Part shown: positions 23,601 to 35,200 of the stretch, piece after piece
Layout of the letters: each line of letters starts with the position of its first letter
How positions within the stretch are numbered: the stretch's first letter is position 1
From: Akebia trifoliata
Taxonomy: Eukaryota > Streptophyta > Magnoliopsida > Ranunculales > Lardizabalaceae
DNA: 64,000 bases
Reading direction: 5' to 3'
NCBI GenBank assembly: GCA_017979445.1
Contig: CM030707.1
Span: forward strand, 23,566,586-23,630,585
Position numbers and translations under genes: made by a program
Notes under the pieces: model-generated
Database searches by the model: none
Seen by the model: only the letters and a program-made list of their open reading frames with translations
Told to the model about the DNA's origin: nothing

Positions 23601-26600
23601 TACATATAAACATCGGAAAAAAAAAAACCTAATATTACTAAACTAAATTATTTCCAATACTCCCCCTCAAGCCGGTGCAATATATCAACTAAACCCAGCT
23701 TGACATGATGAAATTGAGTAACAGAAAAACCAACAGATTTCGTAAGCATGTCGGCAAGTTGATCTGAAGAAGGTACAAAGACTATCTTAAGATTATCAGA
23801 TCGAACTTTCTCCTTGAGAAAGTGAATATCAACCTCAATATGCTTAGTTCTTTCGTGAAGAACTGAGTTAAAAGCAAACATGATAGCAGACTTGTTGTCA
23901 CAGAACAAAATAGAAGAACCAGAAACAGGAAATCTCAACTCTGTCAGCAAAGATCGAATCCAAATTAGGTCACATGTGGCAAGGACCATAACATGATATT
24001 CAGCTTCAGTAAAAGAACGAGAAACCACATTCTATTTTTTACTTTTCCACGAGATAAGGTTATCACCATAAAAAGTACTGAAATCAGAGATAAATCTCCT
24101 ATCTGTGAAAGAACTAGCATAATCAACATTTGTAAAACTAGACAAATGTAGTTGAGCAGTGGAAGAGTTAAAAAGTCCAAAATCAGAACACGACTTCAAG
24201 TAGAAGAATATGATAAACGGCATCAAGATGAGAAGTACGCGGAGTAACTAACCACACTAACCGCAAAAGGCAAATCCAATCTAGTGTTAGTCAGATGACC
24301 TACAAGTCTCTGATAAGAAGAAGGATTAGATAAGAAATCACCAGAGTCAGTATAAAGACGATGATAATGATCCATAAGAGGGGAAGCAAGACGTCAATCA
24401 AGCATCCCAGTGTCCTGAAGAAGATCCAATGTGTATTTACGCTGAGATAAAGAAATACTAAGATGAGAGCAAACTACTTCTATCCCCAAGAAGTACTTGA
24501 GTGAACCCAAGTTCTTAACCTCAAAAATACGACCCAATTACACCTTAACTCTATCAATCCACTGTGCATCATCACCAATAATAATATCATCCACATAAAC
24601 CAAGACAATGGCACAACGACCATTCACTCCTCGACGAATAAAGCAAGTATGATCTGAGTGGCATCTAGAAAACTCTATAGATAAAATAACCTTAGAAAAA
24701 CGTTGAAACCAAACTCGTGGGGACTGCTTTAGGTCATACAGAAATATAAGAAGGCGATATATCTTCCCAGAATACTCTCCTTTAAAGACGAAACCCACGA
24801 GGGTGGTCCATATAAATACAATTGATAAGGATAAAACTGGGGTCAGCCAACCCAAAACAGCCTTTTCTCTCCTATTCAAGCCAGATGTGAGATAAGATCC
24901 AATGATTTGTATTCTGACTCAATTTGAATTCTACTCCTTATGATTTGAAGTCTAGCTTTGTCAAGCTAAGGTTTTAACATGCTTCTTCTATTTGTAAGTA
25001 AGTGAATAATTACTTGCACATTGAGATAACAAATCCATATATCGGGTGACAGTCATTTCCCGAGTTCGAGAGTACTTCCTTTGTTCTAGTCATATTCCAA
25101 TCCTATTGGGCTTAATTATTTTTCTCATTTTTTTTACAATGAATGCCCCGAAGAGGCAAAGGTTTCCAATATCATAAATGATTGTCAAGATAGATACACT
25201 TTTTTTTAGTTGAGGGATAGATACACTTTGTTAGCTTTTTCTCGTTTTTTCCCCTTCTTTTTGAAAATTATGATAATCAAGAGGTTGATTAGGAAGAACG
25301 TACTACGATCATCCACAGGATAGCTATTCATCAAATTCTGTTTAGGTCTTTGAATTTGTGTTCTGCTTGGGCTTCCGGCTTTCGTCTTTTAAAGATAAAA
25401 ATTCATATACAGATACATGTATAAAACACAATTGATATAACTATAAGGATTTCCAGATATTAGTTTAGCCAAAACCAATGAGTCAGACACTTCATGTCTG
25501 TGTCTACAAGCCCAATGGTCCAATTCTATGTTACATAGGGTTCAAGCAATTCTAGCTTCTCTGTGGTAAATCCTCTAGCAAATGAATGACAATATACTTT
25601 AAATTTGAAATTCCAAATCCTTAATTTTGTAAACTAGAAATTGCAAGGGGTAGTACACAGTTAAACATTTTTAAGGTCAAGCAACATACTTGTAACCATT
25701 GCACGCGACACGATATGCAAAATCTCTTGTAGATGAATTTTCAAACCCGTAAACATCAGACAACAATAGTACGCCGGTTCCATTGTTGTTCTTCACTGCC
25801 GTGAATAGATAAGCCTGTATGCTATCTGAACCCTCCCCTAAGACAACCTCAACTCCATTAACTAGCTCACATGCCTCATCATCTACACCATCTTCCACTT
25901 TCACTTGGCTGCAAAATACTTTATTGGTAGTATGCTTTACAAGATATGGCCATCTTTGATAACAGAAATTGCCTTTTCTCTGAACAAAAACTGAAGTTCT
26001 ACGGTCAGAAGCTGCAATGTTTCTTATAAAATCATGGGTATAAAACAATTTATATACTATAATTGTAAATCACAAGTATAAAGGGTGATCGGAGCATGCT
26101 CATGAGAACTCAAACCCTGTTACAAGTTTGACTTAAAAGGAATAAATCATGCACATACCATGACAACTATGACTTGCAAAGAATATGGGAAGAAATAAAG
26201 TATGGTAGAAATCTGACTGGGCATGGGTTGCCATGTATACTATATACTACATTACAAGTACGTACATATAAATAAGGTTATATTATATGGTTTTAAACAT
26301 ATGAAATGCCTTAATAACATAGGATTATATACACCATCCAATGTTAGAAACTACCAGATTAGGAATCCTTTATGACATCCATCTATAGCAAGTCAGATGA
26401 ATTAGCTTTGTTCATTCGCTTGATAGAAATGTTGTATTTTGGGCGTCCATGTGGACCCAACTCTTATTATTCACGTATTAGGACTCCTTTTTGGAGTTAG
26501 AGTCCTAATAAGGTTGACTTCTTATTTTTTCTATAAATAGATAAGATGTAGGATGCGAATAAGAGAACGAAAAAAAATAGAAAATAAGATTCTCCAAAAC

Positions 26601-28244
26601 AAAAACTTCTTCTCTCTAAGTTGCAATTTTCTGAGTTTCTGTCAAGAGGACCCTAGGGTTTAAGGTATGGAAACAACAACAGCTCTAGTAGCGTCAACGT
26701 GACGGTTTTTTGGACTTCCGATCTCCAGCGATCGACTCAACGTAACATGAAGCAAGGTTCGAATCTTCGCTGCGACAATAAGGTACGCTCCCTATAATAT
26801 TCCTAACATTGGTATCAGAGCCGAATATGTTTCGTGCTCTGCTGTGTTGTTCGAATAATTTTTTAAATCCCTAAATCGATTTTGGAAATAAATTTATTTT
26901 AATCGATTTTTAACTAGAAATTTGGGGGTTTTTTCGTCGAACACTCGTCGGACATTGCTAAAACCCTATTTGTTGAAGTTCATAATAAAATAAAAATCGA
27001 TAAAGGGGAAGAAAGAGGAAGAATCAAAGGGTTTTAGACGAAGAACATGAGAAAAGAAAACAGATCAGACTCACCTGATCTGTTGTTTTTTGTGCGGCAA
27101 GCATGGATCGAGCTTGCGACCTTCTGATCTGGATTCAGTCGTACCTAGGTTGCCTCAGATCCATGTTATGGCCGTCGATTCACTCAGTTCGTCTATTGGA
27201 TCGAAGCTCCGACGCGACAAAGGTTGTTGCTTGGTCATCAAACTCCCCAACTTTCCTTCAATTATCTTCTTCTTTCCTCTTTAAGAGTCGATCTTGAGTC
27301 ATCAAAGATGGCCTGGTTTGCTCCTTTTTCCTTAGCCTTAACAAGAGAGGCGGTTTTTTCCCCATGGTTAGTGGTTCTGTAAGAAGAAATGGAGTAGATG
27401 GAGTTCAACAGAACTCTTCTCTAATTTACATATTGTTTTTAGAATTTTTTTTTTTTTAATATATATCGGTAGTTATATAAGTAAATAACATTGATTTGAA
27501 ATTTATTTAATATACAAGACTGGTTGTACAGGTAAAAGACATTGTTTTTAATTTTTTTTTTTGTATACAACGGTGGTTGTATAGCTAAATAATTCTTGAT
27601 ATAATGCATTGAAAAAAGTTTTGTTTTTATACAATGGTTGTTGTATAATTATATTGCTCCGAGTTCAACAGAACTCAATAATTCTTGATATAATGCATTG
27701 AAATAAAAAAATATTTTTATATACAACAGTAGGTTGTATAGTTAAATAACACCGGTTATTAATAGCTCACCAATTTTATATTGAGTACTATGAGATGTAG
27801 CTTTAAAACAATTTATTAATTCTAAGATTTTTTTTTTTTTTCGTAAATCACCCTTTAAGGAATGGTTTGGATGAACAGTAAAATAAATAGAATTGCTTGC
27901 TTATAATATAGCACATACCATGCAAATGTATATCTATGATATGTCCATGTTTAATTGCTTGATTATAGTTCTTTGAAGAACTTGATATCAACAATTACTT
28001 TTGTAATCAAATTAAATATTTATTAAATTAATTATAATTTAGAGTGGTAACCTTTGGGGTTCCTCTTTAAAATTTGCGCGTCAAGGATTAAACAATTAAG
28101 ATCAAAAGAGATGATTGCTAACTTTGACAATCGTCAATGTTTAGTTTCTCGATCTGATGTCATAACATTGATCTTGATTGGCTGATCTGAGGGATTGAGC
28201 AAATTTTTTGTGTGTAGCATAATTGATAGATATAACAAAAAAAA

Positions 28245-28276
<32 letters not shown>

Positions 28277-29178
28277 GGGGACGGTTCCACGGACGTCTTT
28301 GAAACCATGTAAGAAAACAACGTTTGTGAGACGTTAGATTTTGAGATAACAACGAGTGAGATGTGTTTTGATGTCATTTCAAATGAGAATGTAAGTTTTA
28401 CAAATTTTAAAAAAACTCCTTAATTTTTTATTATTTTAAACTAACTCCTTGTTTCCATTAACATAATTTTTAAAAAAATTCTCTTCTCCTCTCTCTTCAC
28501 TGCCTCTTCTCTTTTCTTTCTCTCTCTCTCTCTCTCTGAAATCAAACAAAACCCACAACAGTCTGGGGAAAACCCACACTCTCTCTCTCTTACAATTGCT
28601 CACCATCCTCCCATGAAGACGTCAACAGTTTGGAAAAAACCCACGCTCTCTCTCTCTACCTCTTGATGATGTTCTTATCTTCCTTCTTATATCTGAAAAT
28701 TGTTTGTGGGTTTCGTTTTATTTCCTTGTTCTAAATATGATTATTCGTTTATGTAGAAGGATGGTGTGCAATTGTATGTTGGGCTTCCTCTGGATACAAT
28801 CTCTAACTGCAATAAGCTGAACCATGAGAGAGAAATCAAGTTCGGTTTAAAGACCTTGAAACTCTAAGGGTTGGAAGGCGTTAAGCTTTCAGTCTGGTAG
28901 GGGATAATTGAGAAGGAAAACATGGGAACGTATGATTGGTCAGGTTACCTTGATCTCGCGAAGATGGTCCAAGATGTAGGCCTCAAGCTTCGTGTCTCAT
29001 TTTGCTTCCATGCCTCCAAAAAATCATCAATTCCATTACCTCAATGGGTATTCTGAATTGGCAAAGCCCAACCTGATATCTTCTTCATAGATCGATCTGC
29101 AATGGGGAGAGAGAGAGAGAGAGAGAGAGAGTTTGATTTAGATAGAGAGAGAGAAGAGAGAGATGATAGAGAGAGAGA

Positions 29179-29222
<44 letters not shown>

Positions 29223-32200
29223 AAAGCGTGGGTTTCATTTGATTTCAGATAGAGAGAGAGAAGAGAGAGACAGAAGAGACAGTGACGAGAGAGAGTTTAT
29301 CTTAAAAAAATAAAAATATAAAAAGGAGGGAGGTGTTGGGAATTATATATAAATATTATAAAGATTGAATTGACGTCTTAAGCGATCCAAGCCGTTGTTG
29401 TCTCCAAATCCAACGATTGACATCCAGTGGTTTCTCAGCAGGTTTCTTAAACATCCCATGAACCACCCCCTATATATATATATATATATATTATTTAATT
29501 TGTGCATTTCTTTTATATATACAGTATTTCACAATGCCATCTAAAAACGTAGTAACGGATTTAAATAAGGGAGAGAAACTGGATGGTAATAATTATGACA
29601 TTTGGCACTGTAAGATCCAGCATCTCTTAGATGAGCAAGGGGTCTTGGATAATTTGACCGTAGTTATGGACAGATCAGAAGAAGGGACTTTTGCACAACA
29701 CTGTCGTAGTATGGACACATACCTGAATTGGCAGAAACAAGATCGGTGCGCTCGCTTTACCATGCTGAGTAGCATGCATAATGATCTTATTGGCAAATTC
29801 GAGGGTTATCAAGCTGCCAAAGATATGTGGGATGCTTTGAAACTGTCATTTGCGGGTACTTCAACAACCAGATTGTGCGCGTTGACGCTGAAATTTGACT
29901 CATATAAGAAGGCTCCCAATGACACCATGGTTGAGCATTTTAGGAAAATGTCTCAAATGATACGCGATCTGAAAGCTGCTAGAAATGTTCTGACAAATGA
30001 GCAGCAAATTCTTTCTGTCTTGAGATCTTTACCAGATTCTTGGGAGCAGATGAAACTTAATATGACGCACAATGAGAGTATTACTAACTTCTCTCAGTTG
30101 TCGCGACATCTTGAATTAGAAACTGAACATCAGTCTACAAGGACTAACAGTGTCGCTTTCACTGTTGAATCCAGTAAGTGTGGGAACTTCAGACCTAAGT
30201 GTAAGCCAATGAAAAGAACTTAGACTAATGATATTGCGTCTAAGAAGAACCCGAATTTCAAACGCCGCAGAAGAAAACGGAGTGGAAAGAAAGACAAATC
30301 TAAAATGGCATGCCACAACTGTAAGAAACTGGGACACTTCACTCGTGAATGCACTGAGCCGAAGAAGGTAAAAACCAACTCTAAACCCCCCCTTTCATTG
30401 TTTTGTTTGCACAGAGGTGCTTGTTGCTGACTCTTGTGATCTTGATTGGATTGTAGATTCCAGAGCAACCAAACATATAACAAAGGATAGATCAGAGTTC
30501 GTAGAGTTTCGTTGAGTCCCGCATTGTAGCATGAAGATTTTTATGGAAACAGTCCCAGTGAAAACGTAGTGGGAGTGGGAACATACCAACTACGGATGCA
30601 TACAGGACGCACATTATTACTCCACGATGTTCTTTATGCGCCAGGAGTTCGACGTAATTTACTTTCAGTTTCATCGCTATTAGATTTAGGTTTTGATTTC
30701 CATTTTTTGTTAAAAACAGTCAGCATTTCTTTGGATTCAGTTGTTTATGGATACGCTTTTAATTCAAATGGTTTGTTTAAATTAGGTATTGTTTTTAGTA
30801 ATTTAAACCCTGTTGCTTATTCGATTTCCAATGATGTTGTTTTTTATTCTGTGAAATGGCATGCTAGATTAGGCCATATTGGGCAAGATAGGATGAAAAG
30901 ACTAGTGAAGGATGGATTATTAGGTTCACTTTCAAAAGTCGATCTTCCAATTTGTTAACACTGTCTAACCAGAAAGTTGAGTAGGAAACCATTTGGAAAG
31001 GCGGTATGTGCATTAATTCCCTTGAGTTAATCCATTCTGACATCTACGGACCACTTAATGTGAGGGCACGCCATGGAGCGACCTATTTCATCACATTTAT
31101 TGATGATTATTCACGATTTGGATATGTTTTTTTGATTTCACATAAATCTGAAGCATCAGATTGCTTTAACAAATTTATGTTGGAAGTTGAAAATCAGTTA
31201 GAGAGAAAAATTAAGACTCTCAGAACTGATCGAGGACGCGACTATTTATCAAAGACTATGAAGAGGCTCTATGAAGAAAAAGATATCCGTAAGCAATTAA
31301 CAATTCCTTCTACTCCGCAGCAAAATGGTTTAGCAGAAAGAAGGAATAGAACCCTTTTAGACATGGTGAGATCGATGATGGCACAAGTAAACCTTCCTTT
31401 TTCTTTTTGGGGAGATGTTTTTTTGACTGCAACCTACATCCTCAATAGGGTACCCTCTAAATCTGTTACATCCACCCCTTATGAGTTATGGACAGGTAGA
31501 AAACCCGATCTGGGTCATCTATGTCCATGGGGATCATCTGGTTTTGTTCATATTCCTTCCCATCAAGTTGGGAAGTTAGACATGAGAGCTAAGAAATGCA
31601 CGTTTATAAGATATTATGAACATTCTAAGGGTTTTGTGTTTATATATGAACGAGACAATGGTGGAATAATAGAGATTGAGTCGCGAGATATGGATTTCAT
31701 TGAGAATGATTTCCCAAGTAGAAAGAAAACTCAGATATCACATGAGTTCTATGAGTTGATAGAACCAGCTCCGGAATCAGAAGAGGAACCTTCACCTATT
31801 CTCAACGAGGGTGGGATAACTAAACCTTCTGATGATCCGATAATCGTCGAAGATAGTGGGAGTGTACCACTAGATGTTACTAATGATGATCTTGAGTTAC
31901 ATAGGAGTAAACGTGGAACAATACCCCGTCGTCGATTTGAGATTGAAGGGGAATCATTCATATCTGCTTTATTTGATGATGATGAACCTAGGAATTACTG
32001 GGAGGCATTGTCATCATCTGCTTCTAAAGAATGGATGACTACTATGCAAGATGAAATTAGTTCTATGATGAAGAATCAAGTTTGGGAACTTGTTGATTTT
32101 CCACCTAGACACAAGACTATTGGAAACAAATGGATTCTAAAAGTCAAGCGAAAGGTTGATAGAACTATTGATAAGTATAAAGCCCGTCTGGTTGCGAAAT

Positions 32201-35200
32201 GATATACCCAAATAGAGGGTATTGACTATGATGAGACTTTCTCACCAGTAGTTAGACTCACATCCGTTCGCCTCATTTTAGCCATTGTCGCACATTTAAA
32301 CTTAGAACTTTTTCAGATGGACGTTAAGACAATATTTCTCAATGGAGATTTGAATGAGGAGATCTATATATATCAACCTATAGGCTTCAAAATAGAAGGA
32401 CATGAGCGCAAAGTTTGCAAGCTTAAAAAATCTATCTATAGTTTGAAACAATCATCCAGGCAATGATACTTATGTTTTCATCGAGCCATTACTACAAATG
32501 GGTTTACGATGATGGAAGAGGACCATTGTGTGTATGTTAAACGGAGTGGAAAGAATTTCTTAATATTGTCTCTGTATGTTGATGACATTTTGCTGGCTGG
32601 AAATGATATGGAGTTGATTGTCACCACCTAGAAGTGATTATCCTCAAATTTTGAAATGAAGGATATGGGTGAAGCGAATTTTGTACTTAGAATTAAGATC
32701 ACTCGTGATTACTCTAAGAGACTTATTTGTTTGTCTCAGGAGAATTACATTAATAGAGTGCTCGAGCGTTTCTGTATGCAAAATTGTAAACCCATAGACA
32801 CTCCAGTCCAGAAGGGACATTCCTTACATCTTGGTCTTTGTCCTATGACGGATGCAGAGAAGGATAAGATGACACAAGTGCCCTATGCAAATGCAATTGG
32901 GAGTCTGATGTATGTTATGATGTGTACTCGACCGGATATTTGCTTTGCAATAGGATTGGTCAGTCGTTATCAAAATAATCTAGGAACTGCTCATTGGAAG
33001 GCAGTAAAAAGATTTTTTTGATAATTGCATGGAACTGCAGATTATTCACTATGTTACCAGGGAACAGATTTGCGATTACAGGGCTATAGTGATGCGGATT
33101 GGGCTAATGATCTAGATGAGCGTAGACCTACATCAGGTTATGCATTCTTGCTTGGAGGTGGTGTTATTTCTTGGTCTAGCAAGAAATAGTCGTGTGTTGC
33201 ATTATCCACGATGGAATCAGAATACATTGCATGTAATGTTGCGGTTCAAGAAGCTGTGTGGTTGAGAAGGTTTATTCGACTCAGTATAGTACATAGTGCC
33301 TCACATCCTGTATCATTGTATTGTGATAGCATGGCAGCACTGGCATATGTAAAGGATCCTAAATAGCATGGAAAATCGAAGCACATTGATATTCGCTACC
33401 ACTACATTCGAGATATGGTAGCATAGAAGGAGGTAGTTTTATCACATATTAATTCAGGTCAGATGGTAGCAGATCCTCTGACTAAACCTATTCCTCGAGA
33501 CATTTATCATACTCATGTTACGAGTTTGGGACTTCGTAGATTTTGATTTGTGATTGTAATAGACTTCTTGTTTTATTGGATATTTCTTTTTATATATAGA
33601 TATTTATTCCTTCCATTCGTTTATATCATCAGTATATTGCATTCCTTTTAGATTATCTTATGCCTACACATTTTTTGACTATGTTTTTCAACATGGATTT
33701 GTTTTTCGTCATCAGGCTAAGATCATTCACTCACATAATGATTGCCCTGGCATAGACTACGAGCAGGAAGGTATTATTTAGACAATTAAACCTTAAGAGT
33801 TGAAACAATTTTACAAGGCGCAATGATTGCGAGCTTGATAATTGTATTATCATTACCTCGAATATTATCGAGATGAGATTCATAGGAATCGATTATGATT
33901 CATAGACTTGTAGAATCATAAAGCCTGATAAAGCCGGATGTGAACTTTAATCAGGTGCTTTGGTAAGCAATTGGATTGGGAAGTTCAGGTTAGGCGCTCA
34001 CGGTGCGACTAGACTTGGATCCATATGGTGTTGAGGTTGACGAACTCTTGAGGAGCTCCACCATAGCATGTAAGTCATACTACATGCACTATTTATTTTT
34101 TACCTTTATTATTATTTATACAAGTAAGTGAATGATTCCCTGTTTCCTTATTATGTGAGCATTTTAAATAATTAGGTAATTATTGTGCCCTTAGTGACTT
34201 ATGACTATGATGTAAAGTAGAAGTTAATGTTTACTGACTCTAACATGTTACCTATGACTACGATTGATAAGGTCTAATGGAACATGACTAGGAAAGTAAC
34301 TTAACCAAAACTAAGCAACATGAGGGCTTGATGAAGATTATTTGGCATCACATTCTAATGATAGATTGTACACAATGATTGGAGCTTGTGCCGGCACTGA
34401 TATTTTTACTATCAAATTTTTTAAAAGTATACTATTGTATATTCAACAAAATATATAATTTTACAAATTATTTTGTTTTTGAAAGAAAGCCCATGCATTG
34501 TGTACAGGGTTGATCATTGTTTAGAGCTTAGACTCATGAGAGTTTGGAAAATGTTCAATTCGATGTGGCCAAATAAGTCTGGGGCATATGTGAGTTATAA
34601 GAGATGAGATGTGTTTTGTCAGTTAGATAGAAAGCTCTCTCCAGAAACAAAACTCCCGTTGGTCGCACACCTTATTTTCTTGTATGAAGAAAATACATGC
34701 ATAACTTGAGATGAGGAGATGATTGTTGAGTCCTACCATGGACGAGTGGGAGATGTTAGTTGTTTTTTGGGCGTCCATGTGGACCCAACTCTTATTATTC
34801 ACGTATTAGGACTCCTTTTTGGAGTTAAGAGTCCTAATAAAGTTGACTTCTTATTTTGACTATAAATAGATAAGATGTGGGACGTGAATAAGGGAACGAA
34901 AAAAAACAGAAAATAAGATTCTCCAAAACAAAAACTTCTTCTCTCTAAGTTGCAGTTTTCTGGGTTTCTATCAAGAGGACCCTAGGGTTTAAGGCGTGGA
35001 AACAGCGACACCTCTAGTAGCGTCAACGTGACGGTTTTTTGGACTTCTGATCTCCGACGATCGACTCAACGTGACACGAAGCAAGGTTCGGATCTCCGCT
35101 GCGACAATAAGGTACGCTCCCTATAATATTCCTAACATATTTTAAAAGATAAATAATATTCTAATGAATTACAATTTTAACATTGTTGGAATTTAACATT

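Larger units (their letters stand above)
28277..29470. mobile_element. Pack-TYPE DNA transposon, 1,194 bp, with captured gene fragment
   Basis: The element lies between two (TA)n tracts (28250-28276 and 29471-29491). Left end GGGGACGGTTCC, right end (reversed) GGGGGTGGTTCATGGG. The arms stay collinear for about 270 nt with shared blocks: a CT-rich tract, TCACTG(C/T)CTCTTCT, then CTGAAATCAAA..AAACCCAC. The core (28757-29106) is a beta-amylase fragment, listed separately. The TA flanks would fit a 9-bp target duplication of a Mutator-like element, but in simple TA sequence this cannot be proved. It is nested in the copia leader. Confidence 0.75.
26430..35137 (+). mobile_element. Ty1/copia LTR retrotransposon, full length but decayed, 8.7 kb
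   Basis: Two LTRs (26430-26808 and 34754-35137), a primer-binding site, gag, protease, integrase, reverse transcriptase and RNase H in copia order, and a purine-rich tract before the 3' LTR. The leader between PBS and gag is unusually long (2.7 kb) because it contains short tandem hairpins and an inserted 1.2-kb DNA transposon. About 1.2 kb of non-coding sequence separates RNase H from the 3' LTR. By hand the LTRs differ at about 24 of some 375 aligned bases plus small indels, so insertion is not recent. Flanking 5-mers (AGAAA left, TATTT right) do not match, so no target duplication can be claimed. It lies opposite to the host gene, inside DLH intron 1. Confidence 0.92.

Noticed and set aside
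26005..26048. Alternative acceptor ATTGCAG before exon 2 of the hydrolase gene
   Set aside because: Its phase does not fit the 35979 donor, whereas TTTGTTCAG at 25980 does. An unspliced start at 26048 is kept as an alternative.
29041..29238. Ser/Leu-rich minus-strand frame
   Set aside because: It is a translation of (GA)n simple sequence in the Pack-TYPE element.
26420..35145. Target-site duplication for the copia element
   Set aside because: Flanking 5-mers AGAAA and TATTT do not match in any reasonable register.
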